This document shows, piece by piece, positions 14,501 through 27,285 of a DNA stretch of 64,000 bases (the first letter of the stretch is position 1; each line of letters starts with the position of its first letter). Source of the DNA: Physcomitrium patens (taxonomy: Eukaryota > Streptophyta > Bryopsida > Funariales > Funariaceae). Under the pieces are notes generated by a model, which was not told the origin of the DNA, made no database searches, and was given only the letters and a program-made list of their open reading frames with translations. Made by a program: the position numbers and the translations under genes. The stretch is taken from the NCBI RefSeq assembly GCF_000002425.4, contig NC_037261.1, forward strand, positions 7,244,701 through 7,308,700. The letters are read 5' to 3'.

Positions 14501-16409
14501 ATTAATTTATTTTTTATTGTTTTGTACATGCTCTCTGGTGGATGGAAAGAGATCTGAGCATTTTCTAGGGTTGGGGCAATTAAAGCAGATCTCTTTTGTA
14601 AATATTGGATGACTGGGGTCAACTTCTTTAAGAACCCACTTCAAAGCTCAAAATGTAAATAGCCAACAGTGTAGTAAATCTGTCAATTAGTGGGCAGCGA
14701 AGGAGGATTGGACCACAGAATTATGTTCCAAATATGCCTCAATCCAGGCGAATCATACATAAAGGACACCGTTACTTATTAAGAATGACTGATTTTTTAA
14801 AAATTAAAGATTTTTTTGGATATTGTTTTTATTTTTTGAAGTGGTTAGTGTTGGGAGCAGACATTTCTTGTGCAGCTTGTGCAGAGGTTGCCTCTGGATT
14901 TTTTGGTTTTTGGAACATTCTGAAATACCAAAGGGGCATTGGAGGCACAGTATTTCTGAAAAGGAATTGGGCCACTTAGATTTTTTGAGGAACTTGTTTA
15001 TTATTCATTTTTTTCTGGTGAAGTCCACTATTTTTTACACAAAGTGATGTGTTGTCCTTCAGCTATGAAAGAGTTGAGTGTAATTGGAGCAAGAAAAGGA
15101 AAACATTTATTTATCATAATAGTGTATCATTCATTGTAAAGCAAAACTTAGTTGCAATCCTATGTCTATTACGTATTCTATATTTATACTACAGGTTAAA
15201 TTGGTATGATTTAGAATTTTATAACTCTATTTGAATATGAAATATGGGATTTAATATGGACAGTTAATGAAAATTTAATCTTACTGTGTAGTTATGCACA
15301 AAAACTTGTGTTTAATATGAATTGATACCATTTCATTTATTTTTAATATACCATTTCTACAAACATATTTTAAACTAAATTTCATTTTTCTTTTAAGTTC
15401 ACTTTGTATGATGTGAAGTTAAAAATTCAAATCTCATCCTTCAGGGCCTTGACTTAAAACAAAATATTACAATCTTAAAACTTGTAATCTTTGCTGATTT
15501 GGTAGAATTGCAAAAGAATTTATAATGTAAAAACACTCCATCATTTAACTTATCTAAAATGAAAAATGTAAAAAATAAATGCATATATGTGTGTGTATAT
15601 GCATCTGTACATATGTAAAAGAAATGTTTATAACTTTTTATTTTGAGAATTAAAGTTGATGTTGTGTATGTAAAAAAATATTTAAATATTCATGGAAATT
15701 TTATAGTATTTTTAAATTTTAAGTATGAAATTTAGTTATGTATAAATAACTTCTTGACAACTATCTCTAGTAACAATCAATAGAAAATTTTAATTTTAAT
15801 TGAATACATACATAAAAATATTTGCTATACATTTGTAAATATTTAAATGGTTTTAAAACAATTAAAATCAAACCACTTAATTTCTATGGTTACATGTTAA
15901 AGCATGTATTATACTATAAATTTATAAATTATTTATGATAACAAAAAAAAAAGACAATGCATATTTAGTACAATATAGAATTTTTAGCATTTTTGACCTA
16001 TATATTTTTTACACTAGATGATTTTTTTTTAAAGATATTAGTAATTCTGCATTTAGTTTTTTTATCACTTTGATACATTCTTCAATATTTATTTAAAATT
16101 TCGGCTTATAAAAGAGAAAACAAATACAGTTGTAATAATTAAAATTTACAACATCATAAATAATTCTTAAAAATGCTTTTTTTTATTATTTTTATTTTAA
16201 AATTTCATTCTAATAAAATCAAAGATAATAGATGTCTATAATGTACATTGCTATTATTATTGTTATTATGATATCATCTATTTATATAATACAATATTAC
16301 GTATTATTATAAATTTAGTCATATAAGACATTTACAACAAAAAAAATTAATTAATTTTAAAATATTCAAAGGAATGCTATTGATATAATATTATAAATTT
16401 AAGAAATTG
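14500..16409. other. AT-rich spacer
   Basis: No coding signal on either strand. Composition becomes strongly AT-rich from about 15 kb. Short open frames around 14.7–15.2 kb have no recognisable features. Confidence 0.6.
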
Positions 16410-16575
16410 TTACATTGATCCAAATATTTACTAAATTTATCCACCCATCTTAACCATTACTAAAAAGTTCTCCATTGCTAGATCCAAAACTAATGAAAAG
16501 GTGAGCTCAAGAATTTATGTGTAGATGTATGATGATGGGTGAGTCAATTTAGTATACGTGTGGATCAATTTAATG
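16410..16575. repeat. Small inverted-repeat (MITE-like) element, copy 2
   Basis: The left arm (about 16413–16450, TTGATCCAAATATTTAC then TTATCCACCCATC) is the imperfect reverse complement of the right arm (about 16533–16573, GATGGGTGAGTC then GTGGATCAATTTAA). The loop is about 80 nt and contains TAGATCCAAAACTAATGAAA, shared with copies at 9.3 and 35.4 kb. No coding capacity. Confidence 0.6.
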
Positions 16576-16749
16576 ATTTTGTAAATTCAAAAATATTTAA
16601 TAATAGAGTTATATATTAAAAATAGAATATTATTTTTATTTCAAATTTTTTATACTACTTCAAGTTATTACTATTATAATCAATTGTAACCAAAATTTAT
16701 AATTTTAAAAAATGTAGTTTTATATAATAAATTTAGAAGAAAGTCAAAT

Positions 16750-18238
16750 TGACCTTAGCTTTTACTAAATTGATCTACCTAACAAAACCATCATTACATC
16801 CCTCTCGCCTCCATTTCCAAGTTCCGTCTTCCTTTTCTTTCTTCCCTCTTCCTCATCCATGTTTCAACCTCATTCTTCCTACATATGACATTAGATCTTA
16901 TTCATTCATATGCATTGTTTGCTCAAATCTATTATGCTTTACATTACATTTTAAGTTCTCCTATGTTGCAACAACTCATGGTCCTATGCTATTGTCTCTA
17001 TTTAGTAGGTGGATTTCTCCTACTTCTTGCTCCACTTGTTGCAATCCTCAATTATGATTTTTATTCTTTTTGTTTTGGATTTGAACTCAAGTTCTTGTAC
17101 TTCCATGCCTGCATTTAGAGTCAATGGAGTTGAGCTAGCAGCAACAACAAGAAAATTCTTAACCTTGGTATTGAATGTAGTGAAGGTAATTTGTCTTTAA
17201 AAAAAGATGTTGAAGAAGCAATAGGCAATAGAAATAGTTATGGAGAAGAAGAAAATAAAAGCAACAATGTTGATGCTTTGTGGAAGTAGATGATTGTGTA
17301 GTGGGTTTTTGGAGGTTCATCTCATTCTTTTCATTATTCTTATTGAAGTTTTTTTTCAACAATCAATTTGAGAAGATTGTATATTGGTTTTTTCAAGAAC
17401 TTAGATATAAGTATAATAAAAAAAGAGATTTGGATGGCAAACATCTTTTTAGATTAAAGAAAAGATTGAAAAATAAAATTATTATTATTATTATTATTAT
17501 TATTATTTTTAGACTCTATGCATGGGGCCTTGGATTGGTTTTCTTGAACATTAGCAATTTCATACACATTAATATTATAGAATTTTTTTCTATACTCAAG
17601 AAAGAAGGATTTAGTAAATTAAATTTACAACTTGGTGCAATTGTGCATTTGGTTTACAATGGAACAATGCTTCATTTTAAATGCTTCAAATATTTAAATG
17701 AATGGAAGTAAATATAGACATAGAATCATTACAAAATACTTTAAATAAAATGGGATCATTGGAATAAATATAGACATGGAGTCATTACATGCAGAAGTGT
17801 TGCAAGTTGTTCACATACTAAATCATGACAAAAAATTAGTTAACTAAGTTGCTCCAAATTAATGGCTAGTACAATTTCAAAACTTGAATGAGGCTTGGAT
17901 TCAATTAAGACTTTGAGACTATGCAATGGAATTAAGTCTAGTTTTTTTTTGGATTGCCCTACAAGACATTATGTAATACCTTTAAGCCTTTGGTTGAAGC
18001 CAAGTTAATTCTTCAAAAGAAAACTTGCTGGTGACAAAATCTCTCATGAAGTCAACTTACTTATTGGGGACAAGGGCTAAGAATAGGGACAAGGAATTGG
18101 CATTGGGAACAAAGATAAGGAGGACAAGAGGGGCCGAGAACTAAGAATAGGCGTAAAGAATGGGAACAAGGGAAAAAAGATGGGGAGTGTAATGATGGTT
18201 TTGTTAGATGGTTCAATTTACTAAAAGCTAATGTTAAT
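16750..18238. mobile_element. Non-autonomous DNA transposon with about 50-bp terminal inverted repeats
   Basis: The left end (about 16752–16800: TTAGCTTTTACTAAATTGA, then CTAACAAAACCATCATTACA) matches the reverse complement of the right end (about 18186–18237) at most positions. The interior is about 1.4 kb, pyrimidine-rich next to the left end and purine-rich next to the right end, and encodes no recognisable transposase; the longest frame (17280–17711) is AT-rich and unrecognised. Long TIRs without a transposase fit a non-autonomous Mutator-like element, but I could not find a target duplication. The TIR core resembles the small inverted-repeat elements at 9.3, 16.4 and 35.4 kb. An internal (ATT)n lies at about 17478–17507. 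Confidence 0.6.
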
Positions 18239-18689
18239 TTATTCTTCCAAATTTATTTCTTTATGTTCCATTAGTTTGTGATTCTCACATTTCTTACTTA
18301 ATATTCATAATTAAGCATATATGCATGATTTTCTTTGAATGAGTATGACAATACTATTAGCATGTCAAATATAAAATCTTCTAACTAAAATAAATTATCT
18401 ATAAATAACGTAATTGTGAACCAATGATCCGAAATTGTTACAGTGCTCCTACCTGTCACCTTTCATTTTATTGAAAAAAGTACACATACATACATACATA
18501 CATACATACATGAATAAATCTTTTTTTATTGTGCTTTATTATTCGTTTCCTTCCATCCATAACTTCCAAAAACTAATTGTTGTAACACACTCCACAATTC
18601 AACCCACAACAACCCTTCTTACATCCAAATACCACAACCAATGGTACAACTCATTCAACATCACATGAGTAAGAATTTCAGAGGCACTT
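18239..18689. other. AT-rich spacer with (CATA)n microsatellite
   Basis: No gene is visible. A CATA tetranucleotide tract runs from about 18482 to 18510. Confidence 0.6.
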
Positions 18690-18935
18690 GTGGTCTGTGA
18701 TGCGTTGCCAGCTTCAATCGACATCGCAAGAATGATGCTTTTGTTGAAGCAGGTGAAGCGGGAGCCCACACAATCGGTTCATGGCAGAAGAGTTGACCAT
18801 GCACAGAGGGCGACAGAGGCAACGGAAACGGAAGAATTAGCAAGCAATGGGACAATTACAACATGGGTTACATTGACATGGTGTGGCAAGTCATGCACAA
18901 CAGTTTGTGAGGTTTGTTGTTGTTGTTGTTGTTAG

Positions 18936-18968
<33 letters not shown>

Positions 18969-21900
18969 TATTGATGTGGTTTTCGTTTTCGGAGAACAAC
19001 ATCGCATCACTGTTCAGATTCGAGTGCAGAGGGGAGACATGGAGGGGTCTTGGGGGCTCAGGGATAAGTTTCTTCAATGAGATTGAGCAGACGATGGTAG
19101 TGTAGGCGGATATGGAGAAATGCTTATTTGTGGGGACCACGTTCACTTGGACTTCTGAAGCAAGATTGATTCGGGTATGCATTTGGTGAACTGCATGAGA
19201 GCCTCTGCGAAGACTCGTTTCGGTGCAGGTTAGGTTAGCTGGCAAACCTTGTGCGTGGCTTGCCATGCGGCTCCTACGTTAAGGCAAGTTTCTGGTAGTT
19301 GGTCTTCCACCTGAGAACCCTGGCACTGTCCTCTTCATTGGTTTGAAATGATTGACAATGTCGATGGCCAATGCTACTCAGGACCAAGGGCACCGATCTA
19401 GCTTCACAGATCTTTCCTCGGTTTTACGTTGCAGCTCATACCAGTGCCAACACTGGTTTATCATTTCCTTGTGTCTGGCATCTCTTGGGTCCATCTCGAA
19501 TGCACCTCAATGAGCTTAATTATGGACAGGGCAAGAATGTTGATTTTTCGTTTGAATTGGATGCAGAGAGTTATCGATTTAAGCCAGTTCAGTGAATGTG
19601 TAGGACTTCTACTTGAGCACCTGAGATCACGTTCGAGAACTTCTGAAATATACTCTATACAACAAGAGAAAGAATCTCATTGTCACCCTCAATTGGACAG
19701 CCCACGATGGCCACAAACGAAGGTAATCTCACAAGGTGTTTAATGTATGGTCATTGAAGTACATGGAAGACCAAGTTGTGGAGGATGACAGCTTGAGAAG
19801 ATTTCATGGAAGTGGAATAATTGTTCAGAATCTAGAAAACTTGTCTATTTTGGACAGAAGAACCTAGTGAGATCTTCAAGAATATTGTTGATAAAATCGC
19901 TACCATCGAGGAATTTTGCGTGGTCGTTCACTGTACTGACATGATCTCGGAAATGGGAAGTACTATATAACAGTGTTGGCTGCAATATTGCCCATCTTAT
20001 TCAATGTGCTTTTCATTGATTCGTCTGCTGGAAAAATTCTGGAAGTATTTTGTTACTGAGCTAGAGCTGATGCGAATAGGCAAGCGTGATGCTGCTCTAA
20101 ATCGTGATTCGCCTCTTTGGCCAGCTTTTGGTATAGCTGCATGCCCCGAAGGACCTTTAATTGGGATTATTGCTGTGGAACACGGCTGGGTCCCATGAAT
20201 CAAATGTGGGAGTTGTGTAACTCTTTCTCTGCATTAAAACTCGCCACCAATGATCACATGTTCATTGAACAGTTAAGGGGATGTTCCGAGCATTTTCTCT
20301 TGAATTTAAGATTGGGTTCTAACAAGAATAGTTGTGTGCTGCCCTTGAGGGCACCACACATCGCTGCGTGTCCCTAGAACTGTCCTCTGTCCTTGTCCTC
20401 ACCCTCTAGATGTTTATTTTAAACCTTCTATTTTAATTAAAGATACCGAATTGAGCAAGGGGCACAGCTTTGTAGCTGGAAGCGAGGAGAGTGCACATTT
20501 ATGCACAAACTTTTACATCCGAGTAATATCAAGTATGGTAACCTTAGACAGGATTTGACAGTACGAAGTTAGTTTCGTTGGCAGTTGGACACTCAGCTGA
20601 AGTGAAGTTCAATTTGGGACTTATGGGAAAACATGATCTCTAAAAATTTGATTGCTTCTGAGAAGATCTTGAACGTTTGAGTGAATTAGATCAACGTGAT
20701 TGGGACGAAATGCTTCCTATTAGCCTGACAGGTTTGAAAGTAGCACTGTTTGGATTCGTATAGTTCTGTCGGATTCTGATCGGCACTAAGTAATCGCTAT
20801 TTTTTCATAGATCAGCTTCCATCGTCTTTCTTGATTTGAGCTTGGTCCGTTTCTGAAAACTGAGAATAACATCAAAACAAAAGATATCACTGTGCATTAG
20901 ATATACTATTTCGATGCTCCTTTAGATCTGGCTTAGCGTTCCTCACTTTTGTAGTCCTGGTTTGGTCAGGTATTCTGCAGAGTCGAGGCAAGGTCCTCGT
21001 GCCAACGACAGGGAGACCATGGTTAGCAGTAGAGACGATCGTTGGGTGTGAATTTAATCAGGTAAAAAGAGCTTACTGTAATGTATACCACGTAACAATT
21101 CTCGAAGCCTGCCTGACGAGGTTCAATACACCCAACCGTTTCAAGCAACTACGATGTGGCAGTTTAGTTAAACCCAGGCCAGAGAACATTTAAGTATGTT
21201 CTTGCATATATCTTCACAGAGCGTCACAAGACTGATGCTGCCGCAGGATTCAGGAGAAGCATAGCAAGGATGGTTCACTCTTTGCCGATGACCTATGAAC
21301 TTACCCCTCACTAGTTATCAATCTCAGGGTGCATACCACCACCCTTAAGCTCCATCATGGTAAAGCCTTATTAGTTTGGGATTGTTATAGATGTACAAAA
21401 CTGTAAAAACTGTAAAAACACCAGTTCTCTGTAAAATATTTCTGTTCCAGTTGCATAGTTTTGACTGATAACAGGTCACATCTACACGGCTCGAAGAAAT
21501 TCTCAATTTGTCTATTTCATCTCAAGAAAGAGCAAGTCCAAGTTTGTCCGTTGCATGTACCTGCGTCACCTACTTTCACTTGACATTCTCATGCTCTATC
21601 GACAATCAAATTACATCCTTGAGCACCGCAGGAGAAAGTGGTCGCATCCAGAGGGTGCAAACCATCCCCACATGTCGGCGACCGCGAGGGAGAGAGCCAG
21701 ATTTTCCAGTGACCACAATGATACCGACTTGTAGACGAGGTAACTTCACGCTCCTGATATTTCGACATGAATTCCTGGTGTCAGTGAACTCCTGAACGTT
21801 GGTCTCGCATGTGGGTTACACAACCATCTTGTGTGACATCTATAAAAACTACTCAAAAGAGTCTCAGAGCTTGTCTGCATAGCCACGCTTTGCCTTGAAA

Positions 21901-22070
21901 TCGCCGGCATAGCTCCGACCTGATGCTCTGAATCGTCGCTTTTATAAGGACTCTGGCTTGTTCCTGGTTGCTCATAAGAGAGGGATGTAGTGTGTTAGAT
22001 ACCACCTGAGCTACGCTCATTCTGTGAGATGATGCAAACTCCACACCACAGGAACTACTACTAAATGGTT
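18690..22070. other. Gene-like composition block without a coherent gene
   Basis: Base composition jumps from AT-rich spacer to the level of the window's exons for about 3.4 kb and then falls back. Only short frames occur (for example 18690–18935, 19371–19595, 20004–20198, 21508–21795), and they neither share a frame nor show a known domain. A (TTG)n tract and a poly-T of about 30 nt occur at 18917–18967. It may be a decayed gene, a long non-coding transcript or untranslated exons. The poly-T could equally be the poly-A end of a minus-strand retrocopy. Confidence 0.4.
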
Positions 22071-24300
22071 TGATTGATGGTGTTCAAATGCTTCATTATT
22101 TAGGTTCTGGTATCTACATGGATGAGTTTATGTTGTAAATTGGTGGCTTCAAAAGTTGGGCATGTGTCATTTAATACCCTCTTATATTATTATTATTATG
22201 ATTATTATCAATTTGTTTTGTTTAAAAGCAAGATGCTTTTGTAAGTATGGACTGTCTTGGTCATTATTTCTTTTACATGAAAGAGTGTTTTTATTTTTAT
22301 TATTATTATTTTTGTTTATTTCACCATAGTTTGGAATTTATCATGTTGTTCAAGTTGGAATAATGTTTAAATGTTCTAATTCTTTGGTTATCAAATGATT
22401 TGAGGCAAAATTCCATTGTGTCTAAATTAATTAAAGATTTGAGAAGTTCTCAACAAATCATTATTTCTAGATGGCACATTATATTTTTGTATTGTATTTT
22501 TGTATTGATGTCTTCAGCGGTTTGGAGTTGTCTTTGTTTTGAGTCTTGTGAATTAGATTTGATGGTATTGTTGGATTAAAAGTGCTTCTAAGTTTGCTAT
22601 AAAGATACTTAGAATATATTAAAAAAATTGTTATATTACATTTACATTTGATGTTATTATTCTAGATGGTGTTAGATAGGACTAATCATTGATCTAATAT
22701 TTAATTATCCAAAAAAGAAAAAGATGACAAAATTTCCAAGGTAATATTTTTATTAGAAAATAGACTATTAAAAAAATCAAGTTGATTAAATTAGAGTTCC
22801 TTCAATTTTCATTAAACTTTAATTATTGCTTTACATTTAATCTCTTTATTATTCTTCTACATAGTTTGTAAGAAAATAAATTATTTCCTTTTTATTAATT
22901 AAATATTTTTTTATAAATTTTTAGTCTATTTAATTTTAGTTTATAGTATGTTTTGATATTTTAATATTATTTAACAATTGCACTATTGTGTAATGACTTT
23001 GTTTTCTTGAAATCAAAATGGACAAGTTTCCTTTGGAGCTTCTTGACAATTTATGTCTCTTTTGGCTGATATTTTAATTTAGATAAATATCTTACTATGA
23101 TTGTATTTTTTTGTGGTTTTAAAAACATTGTATGAAAATTATATATTATTATTCTAAAATAATATTTTGGATAGAATTTGTATATATATGTATAATCTTT
23201 TATGTAATTTTTTTTATTAAGATACCAACCATAAGATATGCTACAAGACATATAAGTAAAAATATTTTGATCAATATATAAATTTGATGACAATAGAAAT
23301 TAAACTATTAATATTAATTTAAATCTTGATAAAATAGAGAGATTTTTTATAGTTAATTAGTAAGATTTTTTTAATTTTTCAATAGTAGAGAAGTAAAAAA
23401 TCTAAAATTTTAAATTAAATATTATGATTATAATATTGAAGTTTTTAAAATAATTCTTAAAGCTGCAAAATATCATTACTTATGATAGAAATTGTTTATT
23501 AACATAGCACTATTGATCCAAAGAAATTACATATCTAAAAATTTATATTTGAGATCAAGGTTTATTATCTTTTAGTGGGAACATATACCATAACATTTAA
23601 CAATAATAACTTCTTAGTATATAAAATTGAAGTGTAAATTTTTATAAATTTATTTGTTATAAAATTTAGATAAGAAAAAAAAAATTCATATTACATATTA
23701 AAAAATTAAGAGTAATGCAGCTATTTCACAGTTGAGATTTTCTTTTTAAATATCTTTTTTTATTTTGTTTAAATTTTCACATAACTAAGTATTATTATAG
23801 ATTACAAACAACTTTAAGTATGTAAAATATGGACATTATGGCTTAAACAACCTTAATAAAATGCCAAGGTGGTATTAACATATAGACATATTATTACTAA
23901 AAGATTAATATTTTAGCAACTTTACATATAGATTTTTATAAAATTCTTATAACAAAACTATTTTTAGACTTTATACCATATTATTGCTAAAATATCTATG
24001 GGGTATTAATGTTTGTAACAAACCATTTTCATTCGACAAAGTAAGTATTTTTTAAAATACTCTCATCGGCAAGTTACGTTTTTTACACACTCAAAATATA
24101 TCTCAAGATGAACCTGATATAAAACGATTATTTTATATCAATTTCAATTTTTGAAATAATCTTATTTTCAATTTCTTTTTCACTGTTTTAGACAATCATT
24201 TTACTCTTCTCATCCATCACACAAAAAAATTTTCATTATTTGATTTTATTGCAAACACGAGGACCTGCTTGAAGGTTAAGTTAAAAAATTGAACAATCCC
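22070..24300. other. AT-rich spacer
   Basis: No coding signal. ATT and TTA microsatellites occur near 22180–22210 and 22290–22310. Confidence 0.6.
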
Positions 24301-24506
24301 ATATTTGCATAAATATATAAAATGAAGACAAGCAAGCAAGCACACACGAAGCAGTGGTGTAGCAGAAGCGGAAACGAAGCATCTAGAAGGCTTGAAACTT
24401 TTTAATTTTTTCGGCGATGGGGTGATGTTGCCGTGCCTTTTGAATCCAGATACTTTCTGAAAGGGAGAGAAGAGCAGAGGATGTTTCTGGAAGGAATGAG
24501 GAAAGG

Positions 24507-24598
24507 AAGGAAGGAATGATGAATGAGGAATGAGGAATGAATGAGGAATGAGGAATGAATGAATGAGGAATGAGGAATGAATGAATGAGAAGAGTGAG
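24507..24598 (+). repeat. Minisatellite of GAATGA/ATGAG units
   Basis: Irregular tandem repetition of units such as ATGAGGA and ATGA, about 90 nt, at the upstream edge of the phosphatase leader. It produces repetitive Ser/His/Pro frames on the minus strand that are not genes. Confidence 0.85.
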
Positions 24599-25173
24599 GG
24601 ATGAGGGGATCACATCCATCCCCTACCTCCCCCTCCCTCGCACCTTCTTTCATATCCGAACCAGCCAACCCCCCTCTCCCCCCGATGGATGAATTTATTT
24701 ACTGATGAATGAAGGTATGAATGTTCCCCATGACCCCACACCCCTAGAACACGCTCCCCCACGCTCCCCTGCGTTGGTTCCCGGGCTGGGGATGGGAGGG
24801 GGAGGGGGTGCCGCACCCGTTCCGGAGGCCAAGGGACCTGGGGGAGGGAGGGAGAGCGGGCGCCGCAGCCTGCTGCTGGTGATGCTGCTGCTGCTTGGAA
24901 AGTAAGTAAGTGCGGGTAACTACACAACCACTGCCACAACGAAGGGAGGGGAGGGGACGGAGAGAGAGGCATCGGCCAAGGGTCCACGCCAGCCCAGCAC
25001 CCCCCAGCACCACCCCCACCCCTCCCCTCCCGTCCCGGCCAGTCCAGTCCCGTGCCGTCCCGTTCGCAACAAGCAGCAGCAGCAGCACCCTCGCTCGGGT
25101 CACTCACGCACTCTTCCTTGCCTTGCCATGCACTGCTCTACGACACTGGGCTCTGTTTCTACTCTGCTGCGCT

Positions 25174-25196
25174 GGGCTGGGTTGGGCTGGGCTGGG
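25174..25196 (+). other. G-quadruplex motif in the PP2C leader
   Basis: Five GGG tracts separated by two-nucleotide loops (CT, TT, CT, CT). This is a canonical, short-loop G-quadruplex pattern on the coding strand, immediately followed by a (CT)n tract at 25201–25226. Confidence 0.85.
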
Positions 25197-27285
25197 CTGT
25201 GCTCTCTCTCTCTCTCTCTCTCTCTTTCTTTCTGTTTTTCCCTCTTTCCGTGCTACTTTCAGTGCCCAATGCTCCTCTACTAGCCCCACTGTGTTCGCTG
25301 CGCCACCATTTCCAACTGGATGCAATCACTGCCATCGTCTCGTGCCAGCTTCGCCACACGGTCCTCCCATGCGTGTTTTTCCACCACACTGTCATCGCTT
25401 TCGTCGCTGTCATCCTGAAGGCGGTCCTCACTGGCACCGCGTGAGCAGGGAGAGAAGAGGAGTGAGGGACGCAGGTGGACAGAGTGGGGCAGAGAAGGAA
25501 GGAAGGGAAGGACTTGAGCTTGGGGTTGGTTGTTGTGTAGTTTGTTGGTATCCAGGGGAGGGAGAGAGAAGCTTTAGTGGTGTTCAAGTGAAGGCGTAGG
25601 AAACGGCATTGCCGTGGAGGGGGTACATTGCGACAGAGGCCGTTGGGTAGGGAGTCACTTCGATCAAGATCTCAGGTGACAAGGGATGAGCATGCTGGAT
25701 GTTTAGTGGCTGGGGAGTACCGCCGAGAGTAGGGTCTGTGCGGCCGCCGGGTTGGCGTGGGGTCGTATCTGCATTTGGGGTATTAATGCGTTTTATTATT
25801 TTTTCTTCTCTGTGTGTTTTTTTTTTGTCCTGTGGGGGATGAGAAGGCAGAGGCTGAGTGGCGGGGATAGGAATCCCAATGTGGCGGGCTTGGTGCTGTG
25901 GTCGAACCGAGAGAGACAGGAGGCGCGTTTCTGTATCTGAGATCATGTCTTTCCAGGTAGGTAGGTTTGAGAGTGAGCAGGATTGAGAGTCGGAGGTGAT
26001 TTCCGGGGTTATTCTTGGGTGCATTGGGTATGATCGACTGAATATGCTCATTATCGGACTGTGGAGTCCCTGGGGGTGCCGGTGTATAGTTGGGATGAGT
26101 GTCTTGGGATCGGGTCTAAGGTGGGTGGTCTCGTAAGCAATGTTGATGGGACAGTTTTAAACTTATGTTTAATGTACAGGTTTTGTTTACCTTTATTTTG
26201 TACTTGGGGGATTATGGCCTCAGTCGTAGGTAATGACAGTACTAGTGTGTCACCTGTAGTGAACTCATCATCTAAGTCGCTTAAAGTGGGTTTCGTTGGT
26301 AGTGTCAGGAGAAGTTAGTGGGTTTTGAACAGCTTGTACGCTGGCAGCTTTTCAGGCCTGGTCTCTGCTTCCAATCTTCAGATCTGTCACAGATAGTTTG
26401 CATTCAGTTTTAAAGCAGCTCGGTGATGTCTGAATCGCAAGCAATAAACAACTAGTAGACTTTCCTGTGGGATGCTCAGTCTAGGCGAATAATAATCCTT
26501 GGGATGTGTAGGTCGTATTATCGAAGGAGAGCTTATGAAGTAGAACTGCGTCGTTTTATATGTTTGGCAACAGCGTGTTAAAGAGTCTTGAGGAAACATA
26601 CTTAACTCTGCAAACCATCTACTTTGGCTGGGGTATTTGTAGAGTCTATATTCATTATGTAGCAGTGCTGAAATCATCTAGCAATGACAGATCAGTAGTT
26701 TCTTGAAGCTCGTGATCGGCAATGTGAATTGATCAACCAGGAATATCAATCGCGAAGCTTTGACTACATAAGACACTATCATGGGATTCTATGTCCATAC
26801 TTCTTCCCTGAAACACTCTTTGAACCTTGAAAAAAAGGAAGTACCTGAAGGAAAAGTCTGTTGAAGACGATGACATTTTAGTCTTGTCTCAACTGGCGAT
26901 CGCTAGTTTGTTTAAGACCGGTGTAAATGCATTTCAAAACCTAGTATAGTATGTGAAGCCAAGTGTATACCTCTGTTGCGGTCTGGGTTCTACCATTTAT
27001 TCTGATGAATCTCCATCAGTAATGCAAGTGAGTTATTTTCAGAAATTGATTCAATGTGCTGCTGGGAAGTAGTATTCAGCAAGAAATTGGTTGAATTATC
27101 TTGGGGAATGTTTCCCTTGTCCTCCTCCCGCGGCAGATGTGGCTTATCCTAATGTTCCATTTGCGCGTGCAGATTCGCCTTTTTCAAGGAGCAATCGAGT
27201 ATATCAATGCCTTCTGAGGTTATCTCGTTCTTTCTGAGCATGGCCTTACAGTTACACAGCTGAAGACAGTCGACGTTTGAGCATT

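Larger units (their letters stand above)
24300..27285 (+). promoter_or_regulatory. Promoter and long 5' leader region of the PP2C gene
   Basis: Composition changes from AT-rich to GC/CpG-rich at about 24.3–24.6 kb and peaks at 24.7–25.5 kb. CT tracts, a minisatellite and a G-quadruplex motif lie inside. Overlapping open frames exist on both strands at 24.6–25.6 kb, but they are low-complexity Pro/Ser/Arg-rich products expected from GC-rich DNA. Since the phosphatase ATG is at 27286, the transcript probably starts in the GC-rich block with one or more leader introns before it. TTACACAG at about 27251–27258 is a plausible last acceptor. The transcription start is not resolved. Confidence 0.45.

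Noticed and set aside
17280..17711. 143-codon frame inside the TIR element as a transposase
   Set aside because: Phe/Ile/Lys-rich translation of AT-rich DNA including an (ATT)n tract, with no DDE or zinc-finger motif.
24507..24598. Regular repeats that might suggest a CRISPR-like array
   Set aside because: Units are 4–7 nt with no spacers of constant length, and the DNA is from a eukaryotic nucleus. It is a minisatellite.
24610..25599. Long frames on both strands in the GC-rich block upstream of PP2C
   Set aside because: GC-rich DNA lacks stop codons by chance. The products are low-complexity Pro/Ser/Arg and overlap each other in several frames.
27277..27285. Earlier start for the PP2C protein using TTG
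   Set aside because: A normal ATG lies three codons downstream at 27286. Non-ATG initiation is not needed.
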